From NCBI RefSeq assembly GCF_024721265.1, contig NZ_JAMXOC010000009.1, positions 1 to 64,000 of the forward strand: a DNA stretch of 64,000 nucleotides, read 5' to 3'. The notes beneath the pieces were generated by a model. It did no database searches and was not told the DNA's origin. It was given only the letters and a program-made list of their open reading frames with translations. Position 1 is the stretch's first letter. Every line of letters begins with the position of its first letter. Positions 16,793 to 26,300 of the stretch are shown in pieces. Both the position numbers and the translations under genes were made by a program. The DNA comes from Ohessyouella blattaphilus. GTDB taxonomy: Bacteria; Bacillota; Clostridia; Lachnospirales; Lachnospiraceae.

Positions 16793-17209
16793 TTATTTCT
16801 CCTTCTGTTTTTCCATTAAGCTGGCTAAACCGATTTCCACTAATTCAGAAATCCGCTCGTATTTCCCCTGTAGGTACAGGTAGCCCACTAAGGCTTCAAA
16901 GCCCGTGGCTCTCCGGTAATCCGTAACGCTCTGGTTTTTCGCTGGTGATACACTTTTGGTGTTACGTCCTCTTTTAAAGACTTCTCTTTCCTCATCGGAG
17001 AGCAAATCCTGAAGGGTGCGCATCATTGTACTTTGAGCCGCAGCATTTACCAAATGGCTAGTATCCTGATGCAACTTTTTCACCTGCTTATTTCCCGCTC
17101 GAATTATTTTAGTCTTGATAATCAAATCATAGACACTATCGCCGATAAACGCAAGAGATAAGGGAGAATATTCATTAACATTTAACTCTTTTTCTATTTC
17201 TTTTTCCAT
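16793..17209 (-). CDS. mrnC: Mini-ribonuclease III
   Basis: A 138-residue RNase III catalytic domain lacking the dsRNA-binding domain, as in Mini-III, which processes 23S rRNA precursor ends in Bacillus. The catalytic signature LSLAFIGDSVYDLIIKT is at about residue 17, and the second acidic helix GFEALVGYLYLQGKYER is near residue 105. The ATG at 17209 lies inside the 3' end of cysS, with AAGGAG 4 bases before it, so translation is coupled. Length and neighbours are typical. Confidence 0.94.
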   Translation of the reverse strand: MEKEIEKELNVNEYSPLSLAFIGDSVYDLIIKTKIIRAGNKQVKKLHQDTSHLVNAAAQSTMMRTLQDLLSDEEREVFKRGRNTKSVSPAKNQSVTDYRRATGFEALVGYLYLQGKYERISELVEIGLASLMEKQKEK

Positions 17210-18600
17210 TTGACTCCTTCTCTAGTATCTTCAAGAACGATTCCGGCAGCTAAAAGCTCGTCACGAATCTCGTCCGCCCTATTAAAGTCCTTATTCTTTC
17301 TGGCTGCCTGTCGCTCGGCTATTAATTTCTCGATATCTTCTGCTAGAATTTCCTCTTCTTTTAGAACAACAATCCCTAAGACATCACTTAATTCCACTAA
17401 AAGCTTAAGAAGCGCTTCTGTATACTCCTTAGAACTTTCCCCGTCAGTATTGCTATTGGCAAATCGCACCAATTCGAAGACCGCCGAGACAGCATCTGCC
17501 GTATTGAAATCGTCATCCATGGCCGCTTTAAAAGCGTCTTTATACTTCATCGCAGCTGTTAGCTGCTCTTTCTCTTGGGCTGTCATCTCGGTTACTTTAG
17601 CATGTTCACTAAGGAACTTAAGGTTGGCAGCACCGTTTACAATACGCTCAAGGCTCGTTTTCGCCGCTTCCATCAGCTCTGCGCTGAAATTAAGGGGACT
17701 ACGATAATGAGCGCCTAGCATAAAGAAACGTAGAACTTGAAGGTCGTACTCCTTAGACACCTCGCGCACCGTTCGGAAGTTTCCTAGTGACTTGCTCATC
17801 TTGCGATTATCAATGTTAAGGAAGGCGTTATGAAGCCAATATTTAGCAAAGGTCTTACCGTTAGCGGCTTCACTTTGAGCAATCTCGTTTTCATGATGGG
17901 GGAAAATCAAGTCCTCGCCACCAGCGTGAATATCAATTTCTTCACCTAAGTAACGCTTTGCCATCTCTGAACATTCAATATGCCATCCTGGACGGCCGTC
18001 GCTCCAAGGACTCTCCCAGGCTGGTTCTCCTTCTTTTTTTGGTTTCCAAAGCACAAAATCAAGATTATCTTCTTTCTCATCTGCACCCGTCACCTTTAAA
18101 TCCCGTTCCCCTGAGCGTAGCTCATCTAAGTTACGGTGAGATAATTTGCCGTACTCATCGAAAGCCCTGGTTTTATAATAGACGGTACCGTTCTTTTCGT
18201 AGGCATACCCCTTGTACACTAAGGTCTTAATCATCTCCACCATTCCCGAGATTTCTTCTGTGGCTTGGGGATGAGTCGTGGCTGGCTTAACATTCATCAT
18301 CGCCATATCCTTCTTACATTCTTCTATATACTTCGTGGAAACATCCGTTGCCGATACGCCCTCTTCCTTAGCCCGGTTAATAATCTTATCGTCTACATCG
18401 GTAAAGTTTGAGACGTAGTTCACTTCATAACCACTATATTCGAAATAGCGACGCACCGTGTCAAAGACAATCATCGGTCTAGCATTACCAATATGAATAT
18501 AGTTATAAACCGTGGGTCCACACACATACATCTTGACTTTCTTCTCTTCTAAAGGCACAAACTCTTCTTTACTTTTCGTTAAGGTATTGTATACTTTCAT
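17194..18600 (-). CDS. cysS: Cysteinyl-tRNA synthetase
   Basis: A 468-residue class I synthetase. The HIGH motif appears as YIHIGNARPMIVFD (about residue 34), KMSKSLGN lies at about 265, and the zinc ligands include Cys in MYCGPTVYN-type start MYVCGPTVYN, CSEMA and the HHENE segment. It follows cysE after 3 bases. Both are read from the Cys T-box at 19290-19535, so Cys-tRNA shortage raises both cysteine synthesis and charging. mrnC overlaps its 3' end. Confidence 0.97.
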   Translation of the reverse strand: MKVYNTLTKSKEEFVPLEEKKVKMYVCGPTVYNYIHIGNARPMIVFDTVRRYFEYSGYEVNYVSNFTDVDDKIINRAKEEGVSATDVSTKYIEECKKDMAMMNVKPATTHPQATEEISGMVEMIKTLVYKGYAYEKNGTVYYKTRAFDEYGKLSHRNLDELRSGERDLKVTGADEKEDNLDFVLWKPKKEGEPAWESPWSDGRPGWHIECSEMAKRYLGEEIDIHAGGEDLIFPHHENEIAQSEAANGKTFAKYWLHNAFLNIDNRKMSKSLGNFRTVREVSKEYDLQVLRFFMLGAHYRSPLNFSAELMEAAKTSLERIVNGAANLKFLSEHAKVTEMTAQEKEQLTAAMKYKDAFKAAMDDDFNTADAVSAVFELVRFANSNTDGESSKEYTEALLKLLVELSDVLGIVVLKEEEILAEDIEKLIAERQAARKNKDFNRADEIRDELLAAGIVLEDTREGVKWKKK

Positions 18601-18603
18601 CTT

Positions 18604-19254
18604 CTATTTTTCCTCGCTTTCTACTTTTTTAAGCTGCTTTTTTAACTTCTTTATCTCTTTATCAAGGCGACTGATTTCATTGCTAATTGGATCCGGTAAA
18701 TCCACCTGATTCATATCCGATCTCGGCACACTGACACCGCCCTTTTTCACAATTCGTCCTGGCACACCAACGACGGTACAATTCGGCGGCACCTCTTTCA
18801 GCACCACGCTACCGGCGCCTATCTTACTGTTGTGACCAATAGTAAAAGAGCCGAGAATCTTTGCCCCTGCACTAACCATTACGTTATCTTCTAAGGTTGG
18901 GTGGCGCTTTCCCTTTTCTTTTCCCGTTCCCCCAAGGGTCACCCCTTGATACAAAGTGACGTTATCGCCAATAATCGTCGTCTCTCCGATAATCACCCCA
19001 CTACCGTGGTCGATAAAAAGCCCCTTACCAATCCGAGCCCCCGGATGAATCTCGATTCCCGTCTTGCGCACTCCTCGCTGAGAAATCCACCGAGCCAAGA
19101 AATAATGACCTCGCAGAAAGAGCTTATGTGCTACCCGGTAGCGCAAAATCGCTTTGAAACTAGGATATAAAAACACTTCCATACTAGAACGAATCGCCGG
19201 GTCCCGTTCTCTGATTACCGCTATCTCTTCTTTTACATACGATATAATACCCAT
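18604..19254 (-). CDS. cysE: Serine O-acetyltransferase
   Basis: A 216-residue left-handed beta-helix acyltransferase that makes O-acetylserine for cysteine synthesis. Hexapeptide repeats run from about residue 65 to 160 ([22 protein letters not shown]), with the family His-Asp pair in [11 protein letters not shown]-like [11 protein letters not shown]. The short N-terminal helical part is as in Gram-positive CysE. The C terminus is a charged coiled coil ([17 protein letters not shown]). An AGGAG site precedes ATG 19254. The gene is first after the Cys T-box, followed by cysS. Confidence 0.95.
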   Translation of the reverse strand: MGIISYVKEEIAVIRERDPAIRSSMEVFLYPSFKAILRYRVAHKLFLRGHYFLARWISQRGVRKTGIEIHPGARIGKGLFIDHGSGVIIGETTIIGDNVTLYQGVTLGGTGKEKGKRHPTLEDNVMVSAGAKILGSFTIGHNSKIGAGSVVLKEVPPNCTVVGVPGRIVKKGGVSVPRSDMNQVDLPDPISNEISRLDKEIKKLKKQLKKVESEEK

Positions 19255-19289
19255 ATCAACTTCTCCTATCCGACCGAAAGCATCACACT

Positions 19290-19535
19290 AAAAAACTCGC
19301 TTCTAGATACTATCTAGAGGCGAGTTATCCCGCGGTTCCACTCTAATTTAAAAGCTTTGTCGCTTTCATCTCCTTTAACGCGTAACGTGCGTTTTGACGT
19401 ATTCAGCTACTTTTCCTTCACCGAATCGACTCCCGAAGGCACTTCACAAACTTTCTGTTTAAGATTACTCTCAGCCAATGCAATCTCTCTCTGGAAACTT
19501 CCTTTTTGCTACTCTTTCGTTCACAGTCTTTAAGT
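19290..19535 (-). promoter_or_regulatory. T-box leader with cysteine (TGC) specifier
   Basis: The T-box core AGTGGAACCGCGGG is at 19329-19342. Stem I has AGTA, then AGAGAGA, and on the 3' side TTTG-T-GAA-G-TGC, so the specifier is TGC (19439-19441), Cys. The terminator ACTCGC...GCGAGT with T run is at 19291-19327. Target genes cysE and cysS agree with the specifier. Confidence 0.93.
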
Positions 19536-19552
19536 TAACACTATTTCCTTAG

Positions 19553-19581
19553 ATTTTATAAGATAATCCCTTACTTGTCAA
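19553..19581 (-). promoter_or_regulatory. cysE-cysS promoter
   Basis: TTGACA (19576-19581) and TAAAAT (19553-19558), 17 bases apart. The -35 overlaps the aroD stop codon region. Confidence 0.7.
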
Positions 19582-20320
19582 TCATTAGCGCTTTCATTTC
19601 CTCAATGGAGATTTGCCCTGGGGCGCTTTCTTCTCCAATGCTGGCAAAAGTCATACACGAAGCAAATCTCTCTGGATAGATACGGCTTTCAAGGCCCAGA
19701 TCACCCATAGCAATGGCTACTAAAGGAGCATTCTTCATCCGCTTATCCGCTTCGATTACGGCCTTTTTAAGTCGGTCTACATCGCCCTTTTCAAGAGGCA
19801 TATAAGCCACTTTGCAGATATCTGCTCCTAAATGGTGCATAATCCCTAGGCGCTCGATAATATACTCTTGCTTCGGCGTTTTACGGAAGTTGTGATTAGA
19901 CAAAATCGTCATAACCGCATGCTCTCTAGCACTGCGCATAATCTGACTCACCGCTCCCGACATGCCAAAGGCCTCGATGTCCACCAAATCCACGGTCTTG
20001 CTTTCGAGAATCTCTTGGTAAAGGGTACAATACTCTTCCGTAGACATATCGCCCTTTCCCCCTTCTTCTATCGTTCGATAGGTAAAGATAAGTGGCATTT
20101 CCCCGAGAATCTCCCTCGCCTCACCTAGGAGTTCTAAGACGTCTTCGATATGTCTTACGTTCTCAAAATGATCGATCCGCAGCTCTACTAAATCCGCCTC
20201 TGCCGCTACACATTTCTCAAGCGTTGCCAGAATTTCTTCCTTCTTTTTTCCCACTACCGGCACACAAATCTTGGCCGGCCCTCTTCCTAACTCTAACTCT
20301 CGCACTTCAATATACTGCAT
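19571..20320 (-). CDS. aroD: 3-dehydroquinate dehydratase, type I
   Basis: A 249-residue TIM-barrel enzyme of the shikimate pathway that dehydrates 3-dehydroquinate through a Schiff base. The active-site His is in LSNHNFRKTP and the Schiff-base Lys is in ADICKVAYMP; the N-terminal VVGKKKEEIL and EADLVELRIDHF segments are typical. ATG 20320 (MQYIEVREL) follows GAGGAGG at short spacing; an upstream TTG at 20338 is less likely. It follows the GNAT gene closely and is not next to other aro genes, so its regulation here is unclear. Confidence 0.94.
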   Translation of the reverse strand: MQYIEVRELELGRGPAKICVPVVGKKKEEILATLEKCVAAEADLVELRIDHFENVRHIEDVLELLGEAREILGEMPLIFTYRTIEEGGKGDMSTEEYCTLYQEILESKTVDLVDIEAFGMSGAVSQIMRSAREHAVMTILSNHNFRKTPKQEYIIERLGIMHHLGADICKVAYMPLEKGDVDRLKKAVIEADKRMKNAPLVAIAMGDLGLESRIYPERFASCMTFASIGEESAPGQISIEEMKALMIDK

Positions 20321-20334
20321 AATCCTCCTCAGAA

Positions 20335-21333
20335 TCAAACTACTTCATCAAGCATTATTTCTTTAAGGGGAATAATCTTTTCTAATTCCCCCTTAAGGCG
20401 CTCGCTTAAACTCACTCCCTCTTGCTCCGCCAGTTCAGAAACGCTCAGGGCACCAAATACAAAGCCACAAAGAACGCCAATCGGAATTACACCCTCACGG
20501 TTTTCCCTAGGACTCTCCATCAACATACATCCTGAGTATTCCGTCCCGGTAATCGTCAGGCAGAGATTATTCTCTTTTATATCATTATCCACGACTTCAA
20601 AACACAAAGCAACTAGACTTTTTAATTTAAGCAAAGACAAAAGTCGCTTAACGTCTAAAATCCGAATCATAATTACCGTCTCTTTAAACCCTTCACCGGC
20701 TAACAAAATTCCCCCCTTTAGGATTTTGCCATCCGCTTTTTTCACTAGCAACTTACCGCCGTCACTAGCGTATTCCTTAAGCAGACGCTGATAATACCTT
20801 TCGCTTCGTACGGTATAGACCTGATAACGCTCTTTAAAATAGGTGTTTGCCTGCTCTACAAGAGTCGGAATCTCCTTATCTGTAAGGGCTTCATAGCCTT
20901 CTGTGCGCGCAGTCTCCCTAGACAAATATTCCCACTTCTTACGGTACACCGTGTAAAACTCATAGGGCGAATAAATCGCTTCCGCTACCGGCATTAGATA
21001 CGTAATTAGCTCGCCTTCACGTCTAAGGTCGGCCATCACCGTTTCTAAAAGCTTTCGCATATACCCCCGGTGACGATATTCCTTTGCTGTTGCTACTGCC
21101 ACAATGTAGTGGATTGTGCAAGGGACTCCGCCAATCATCGCCGCATACGGATTAAGATGAATCATCGAAACAATTCGGTTATCTTCTTCAATTACATAAA
21201 TACTGTTATCAATTACCTTTTCCTGATAATAGTAATCCACAAAGCTCGCACTATCCTCAGGAAATACTGACTCGTACAGTTCTCTTGTACGCTTATGTTC
21301 TGAAAGTGCTAATTTTCTTACTTTTTCGGACAT
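20335..21333 (-). CDS. GNAT N-acetyltransferase with Eis/SCP2-like C terminus
   Basis: A 332-residue protein. The N-terminal GNAT fold (about 1-150) has the acetyl-CoA loop in [21 protein letters not shown]. The middle and C-terminal parts resemble the Eis-like second GNAT and sterol-carrier-like domains, as in many clostridial GNATs of this length. The substrate is unknown. ATG 21333 (MSEKVRK) is preferred because GGAGGG inside the ispF 3' end stands 8 bases upstream. The gene overlaps ispF by 16 bases, so the two are probably coupled. Confidence 0.8.
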   Translation of the reverse strand: MSEKVRKLALSEHKRTRELYESVFPEDSASFVDYYYQEKVIDNSIYVIEEDNRIVSMIHLNPYAAMIGGVPCTIHYIVAVATAKEYRHRGYMRKLLETVMADLRREGELITYLMPVAEAIYSPYEFYTVYRKKWEYLSRETARTEGYEALTDKEIPTLVEQANTYFKERYQVYTVRSERYYQRLLKEYASDGGKLLVKKADGKILKGGILLAGEGFKETVIMIRILDVKRLLSLLKLKSLVALCFEVVDNDIKENNLCLTITGTEYSGCMLMESPRENREGVIPIGVLCGFVFGALSVSELAEQEGVSLSERLKGELEKIIPLKEIMLDEVV

Positions 21334-21854
21334 CCTGCACACCCTCCACAGCCACCGCTACCGGTTTCAAAGCTATACGTATCCAGCGTTTCTAAAAGCG
21401 CAATCGCTTGGGCGCTAATGCCTTCTCCTTTGCCGGTAAAGCCTAAACCTTCTTCTGTTGTGGCCTTTAGATTCATCTGTGTTTCCTCAATTTGTAGCGC
21501 TTCTGCTAACACTTTTTTCATCTCCGCTAAATAGGGAGCCATCTTCGGCGCCTGAGCAATAATGGTGGCATCGATATTCCCTATAAAGAGATTGCGCTCT
21601 TCTAGCATCTTGGCCACTTCACGAAGAAGCATCACGCTATCTGCGCCTTTATATCTCTCATCTGTATCAGGGAAATGCTTACCGATATCCCCAAGACCAG
21701 CGGCTCCTAAAAGGGCATCCATAACCGCATGAGTCAATACATCTGCATCCGAATGTCCCAGCAAACCCAACTCATAGCGAATCTCTATCCCGCCAATAAT
21801 TAGCGGCCGCCCCTCACAAAGCTTATGAACATCATAACCTAATCCTACGCGCAT
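21318..21854 (-). CDS. ispF: 2-C-methyl-D-erythritol 2,4-cyclodiphosphate synthase with Cys-rich tail
   Basis: An enzyme of the MEP isoprenoid pathway. The metal-binding GYDVHKL and [19 protein letters not shown] motifs are N-terminal, and [20 protein letters not shown] is the conserved C-terminal signature. The core is normal at about 157 residues, but the protein has about 20 more, ending [12 protein letters not shown]. This tail is not part of the usual IspF fold and looks like a metal-binding or redox tag. The GNAT start lies in this tail coding region. Other MEP genes are not in the window. Confidence 0.95.
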   Translation of the reverse strand: MRVGLGYDVHKLCEGRPLIIGGIEIRYELGLLGHSDADVLTHAVMDALLGAAGLGDIGKHFPDTDERYKGADSVMLLREVAKMLEERNLFIGNIDATIIAQAPKMAPYLAEMKKVLAEALQIEETQMNLKATTEEGLGFTGKGEGISAQAIALLETLDTYSFETGSGGCGGCAGCPKK

Positions 21855-21857
21855 GAT

Positions 21858-22124
21858 TTATTCCTCGCTTTCGTCGTCGACTTCTGCCTCTGCTTTTGCT
21901 TCCGGCTCATCTTTAACTTCGACCGTCGGTTGACTATCCTTATCTCTTTTGTATTCCCGGTATGTAAATGCTAAGATCACGACCGCAATCACTACAAAAG
22001 CCCCACCAAAGCCATAGCCCATCAATTGATTAGGACTCTCGCCACGAATGGCTTTAATAAACAAGTCACTGCCTAAATACAAAAGATAAACGGAACCGAT
22101 AATTCTAAAGATATATGTTCTCAT
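21858..22124 (-). CDS. Small two-helix membrane protein with acidic tail
   Basis: An 88-residue protein with two hydrophobic segments (about residues 4-24 and 36-57) and a C terminus rich in Glu and Asp (KAEAEVDDESEE). ATG 22124 (MRTYIFRII) follows AAGGAG at 6 bases; the upstream in-frame codon at 22148 lacks a site. It precedes ispF by 3 bases in the same direction. No known family is evident to me. Confidence 0.65.
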   Translation of the reverse strand: MRTYIFRIIGSVYLLYLGSDLFIKAIRGESPNQLMGYGFGGAFVVIAVVILAFTYREYKRDKDSQPTVEVKDEPEAKAEAEVDDESEE

Positions 22125-22172
22125 ACAAATCTCCTTATCTTCGCTCAAAATAGAATTTGCGTTACATAAAAT

Positions 22173-22202
22173 AGTGCGACCCTCTTATTAGAGAGCCGCA
22201 CC
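22173..22202 (-). terminator. Probable terminator after tRNA-Met
   Basis: Imperfect stem GTGCG...CTCT/AGAG...CGCAC followed by TATTTTAT on the minus strand, just 3' of the tRNA pair. Confidence 0.5.
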
Positions 22203-22207
22203 AGTAG

Positions 22208-22281
22208 TAGCGGGAACTGGATTTGAACCAGCGACACTACGGGTATGAACCGTATGCTCTAGCCAACTGAGCTATCCCGCC
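22208..22281 (-). tRNA. tRNA-Met (CAT)
   Basis: Acceptor GGCGGGA/TCCCGCT with discriminator A, anticodon stem TACGG/CCGTA with loop TTCATAC giving CAT, and T arm CTGGTTCAAATCCAG. The acceptor starts with a G-T pair and lacks initiator features, so it is elongator Met or, less likely, the Ile2 form read after C modification. Confidence 0.92.
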
Positions 22282-22316
22282 ATATGAAATTCTAACCAAA
22301 GCATAACTTTGGTAAA

Positions 22317-22389
22317 TGGGACCAATAGGGCTCGAACCTATGACCCCCTGCTTGTAAGGCAGGTGCTCTCCCAGCTGAGCTATGATCCC
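22317..22389 (-). tRNA. tRNA-Val (TAC)
   Basis: Acceptor GGGATCA/TGGTCCC, anticodon stem CCTGC/GCAGG with loop CTTACAA giving TAC, T arm with GGTTCGAGCCC, and no encoded CCA. It lies upstream of tRNA-Met in one transcript. Confidence 0.95.
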
Positions 22390-22426
22390 ATATAATTGCG
22401 GGTCGTTATCGCTGACCCGCTTTGCT

Positions 22427-22456
22427 ATTATACTATTTGATTGCCAGTGATGTCAA
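22427..22456 (-). promoter_or_regulatory. Promoter of the tRNA-Val/tRNA-Met unit
   Basis: TTGACA (22451-22456) and TATAAT (22427-22432), 18 bases apart. A perfect hairpin, GCGGGTC/GACCCGC (22398-22420), follows at the 5' end of the pre-tRNA. Confidence 0.75.
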
Positions 22457-22541
22457 CCATAAAATGAGCATTTTTTATCGATTTTACAAACTCATGGAAA
22501 CAAGTTATAATTACCTCATCAATTATAAGGAGCACTAATAT

Positions 22542-23399
22542 ATGGAAGTTAATTATGAACTGTATAAAGTCTTTTACACCGTTGCCAAGCTCTTAAGTTT
22601 TTCCGAAGCGGCTAGCGAGCTTTGCCTTTCCCAATCGGCCGTCAGTCAGTCGGTAAAGGCCTTAGAAACTAAGCTTGGCAAAACCCTCTTTGCTAGAAGC
22701 ACGAAAAAGGTTAGCCTGACCGGTGATGGCGAGCTTTTAATGACCCATATCGAACCAGCGATCGAATTTATTAGACGAGGCGAGGAAATTCTGTTAGACG
22801 AAAGCGCTGGTCGGATTCGCCTAGCCGCTAGCGATACCATCTGCCGTTACTTTCTCGTTCCGTATTTGAAGCGTTTTCATAAGCGCCATCCCGGTGTTCA
22901 CCTGCAGATTATCAATGCCACCAGCGCTGGTTGTCTCGAGCTTCTTAAGAAGAATAAAGTGGATTTAATCGTCATCAACCATACAAAGGAAAATCATCTA
23001 AGCCCTTACGATGCCCAAGTGGTAAAAGAATTTCAGGACGTCTTTGTAGCTGGTAGTGAGTATCAAGACCTAAGCACTAAGACCCTTACTTTTCACACGC
23101 TTCAAGAGCAGGGTCTGCTAATGCTTGATAAAAACAGCACCACTAGCGCTTTCTTACACAACGAGTTTCAAAAAAACGGCCTTGATTTATTGCCAGCCAT
23201 CGAAATCAGCAGTAACGACCTCCTGCTAGACCTAGCCAAAATCAATCTTGGCATCGCCTTTGTACCTGACTACTGCCTAAGTGGAAACGATAAGGGCTTA
23301 TTCGTCTTAAAGACAAAAGAACGACTGCCAACCAGACAGTTAGCAGTCGTCTATAACCCTCTTCAAACCAATGAATTAACTAGGGATTTGATTATTTAA
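22542..23399 (+). CDS. LysR family transcriptional regulator
   Basis: A 285-residue LysR-type regulator. The N-terminal winged helix has the signature FSEAASELCLSQSAVSQSVKALETKLG (residues about 20-46), followed by LFARSTKKVSLTGDGE. The C-terminal substrate-binding domain begins near residue 87 (RIRLAASDTICRYFL). A TTTACA/TATAAT-like promoter and AAGGAG site lie upstream. It is convergent with purL, and the two coding regions overlap by 8 bases. The effector is unknown; no divergent target gene other than the tRNAs is adjacent. Confidence 0.9.
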   Translation: MEVNYELYKVFYTVAKLLSFSEAASELCLSQSAVSQSVKALETKLGKTLFARSTKKVSLTGDGELLMTHIEPAIEFIRRGEEILLDESAGRIRLAASDTICRYFLVPYLKRFHKRHPGVHLQIINATSAGCLELLKKNKVDLIVINHTKENHLSPYDAQVVKEFQDVFVAGSEYQDLSTKTLTFHTLQEQGLLMLDKNSTTSAFLHNEFQKNGLDLLPAIEISSNDLLLDLAKINLGIAFVPDYCLSGNDKGLFVLKTKERLPTRQLAVVYNPLQTNELTRDLII

Positions 23400-26300
23400 A
23401 ATACTTAACACCAGACTCAAAGATCTTTAAATCTTGCTCACCGTAGATATTAATCGCTACGCTTCTATCCCGGCGCTCAGAGTGAGCCATTTTTCCTAAA
23501 ATACGACCATCTGGGCTGGTGATACCTTCAATTGCCCGGTAAGAACCGTTAACATTCCATTCGCTATCCATAGTAACCCGTCCTTCTAGGTCGCAGTACT
23601 GGGTAGCGATTTGTCCGTTAGCCGCTAATTTGTCAAGCCACTCCGTCGTCGCTACAAAACGTCCCTCACCGTGAGAAGCTGGATTGGTGTAGACATTGCC
23701 TAAAGTCGCTTCTTGTAACCAAGGCGATTTGTTAGACACCACCTTCGTATAGACCATCTTTGAAATATGGCGACCGATGGTATTGTACGTAAGCGTCGGT
23801 GACGAGGCATCCTGTCCCGTGATCTCACCGTTTGGTAATAAGCCTAGTTTAATCAGGGCTTGGAAACCGTTACAAATTCCCAGGATTAGGCCGTCTCTTT
23901 CATTTAATAGACGACTTACACTGGCTTTAAGCTTCTCGTGCTTGCAAGCGGTAGCAAAGAATTTGGCTGAACCGTCTGGTTCATCACCAGCGCTAAAGCC
24001 ACCAGGGAACATCACGATTTGACTGTTGTCAATGGCTCTTGCAAAAGCATCCAGGGATTCCGTAATATCCGCCCCACTTAAGTTCTTAAAGACAATGGTT
24101 TCGGTAGTGGCACCCGCTCTTTTAAAGGCCTTTGCCGTATCGTACTCACAGTTGGTACCAGGCATTACTGGAATAAACACCTGTGGTTTTGCCACTTTAT
24201 GCTGGCAGATATAAATATCCTTCGCTTCGTATAAATCGCTAGGAACACTGTCTTTACTGGCTTCCTTAACAATCGAAGGAAAGACTTTTTCAAGCGTTCC
24301 TTCCCAGCTTGCTAGCGCTTCTTCTAGGGAAATACTCACTTCTTTATAGGTAAACGCCTTCTCAGCCGTCACTTCACCGATTACTTGGTAAGCCCCTTCA
24401 CTACCGGATGCCACTTCTAGCACCAAGTCGCCAAAAGCTGGCGCAAAGAGCTCTTTTTCGCTCACGGCTTCGTCTAGCTTAACTCCTAGTTCATTACCAA
24501 ACGCCATCTTTGCTAAGCCCGCAGCCACTCCGTGACGGTCTAGTGTATAAGCAGCAACTACTTTACCTGCGCGCATATCCGCCAGCACTTGATCATAGAG
24601 AGCCATCAATTCGTCGTACTTCGGTAGGTCGTAACCATCCTTTGGAACGGACACCCAGACCAGCTTATTACCAGCTGCCTTCAGTTCGGGAGAAACGATC
24701 TCCTTTTCCACACCGGTGTCTACAGCAAAGGAAACTAAGGTTGGCGGTACATCAATCTCTTCAAAGGTACCAGACATACTATCCTTACCACCGATGGATG
24801 GTAAACATAAGCCCATCTGGGCGTTATACGCACCGAGAAGCGAGGCAACTGGTGTTCCCCAGCGCTTAGGATCGTCTTTCATCCGCTTAAAGTACTCCTG
24901 GAAGGTAAAGCGAATCTTCTTGTAGTCACCACCGCAAGCCACAATTTTTGATACGGATTCCAGAACGGCATATACGGCACCGTGGAAAGGACTCCAAGCC
25001 GATAGATAAGGATCGTATCCATAACTCATCATGGTCACCACATCGCAGTCCCCATCAAGGACTGGCAATTTCGCTACCATCGCTTGGGTTTCTGTCCGCT
25101 GATACTTGCCGCCGTGAGGCATAAATACAGAACTCGCTCCAATTGAACCGTCAAACATCTCAACTAAACCTTTTTGAGAGCACACGTTAAGATCTGCTAG
25201 GACGCTCAGCCACTTTTCTTTGACGTCCGTCACTTCTTCGGCTTTAAATATAGATTCTTCTTTATTCGGAACCAGCACGTGAGCAGTAGTCTCTTGATGA
25301 GCACCGTTGGTATCAAGGAATGCCCTTGAAAGGTTAACAATGTCTTTTCCGCGCCAATTAAGAACTAAGCGAGGAGTCTCCGTTACTACGGCCACTACTA
25401 CCGCTTCTAAATTCTCCTGAGCGGCATAGCCCATAAACTCATCAACGTCTTGCGGGTCGACCACCACGGCCATCCGTTCTTGGGATTCGCTAATAGCGAT
25501 TTCGGTTCCATCAAGACCGGCGTATTTCTTCGGTACTTTATCCAAATCGATTTCTAAGCCATCTGCTAATTCACCGATTGCCACGGATACACCACCGGCA
25601 CCGAAGTCATTACATTTCTTGATTAAAAAGCTTACTTCTTCTCTTCTAAATAACCGCTGAATCTTACGCTCTGTAGGCGGATTTCCCTTTTGTACTTCGG
25701 CGCCGCTTTCCTTTGTCGATTCTTCCGTATGTACCTTCGAAGAACCGGTAGCACCGCCGATTCCGTCGCGACCAGTGCGGCCTCCTAAGAGGACAATAAT
25801 ATCTCCCGGGTCTGAGGTCAGACGACGAACGGCTCTTCGCGGAGCCGCGCCCATTACGGCGCCGATTTCCATCCGCTTGGCCACATAATCAGGATGATAG
25901 ATTTCTTTAACTAGCCCCGTTGCTAGACCAATTTGGTTACCGTAAGAGCTATATCCATGAGCGGCCTCTCTAACGATTTTCTTCTGAGGAAGCTTTCCTG
26001 GTAAAGTCTCTTTAACCGATACGGTAGGATCTGCCGCTCCCGTTACCCGCATAGCTTGATAGACGTAAGTTCTTCCTGATAAGGGGTCGCGAATAGCACC
26101 GCCAAGACAGGTAGCCGCACCACCAAAAGGCTCAATTTCCGTAGGGTGATTGTGGGTTTCATTCTTAAAGTTCACAAGCCACTCTTCTTCTTTGCCGTCT
26201 ACCGTAACCGGTACCACAATACTACAAGCATTGATTTCATCCGACTCTTCCTGATCTTCTAGCTTGCCTTCCTTCTTTAGCTTGCGCATCGCCATTAAAG

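Noticed and set aside
22398-22420. Perfect GCGGGTC/GACCCGC hairpin as a terminator
   Set aside because: It lies at the start of the tRNA transcript with no gene ending before it on either strand; treated as part of the tRNA leader.
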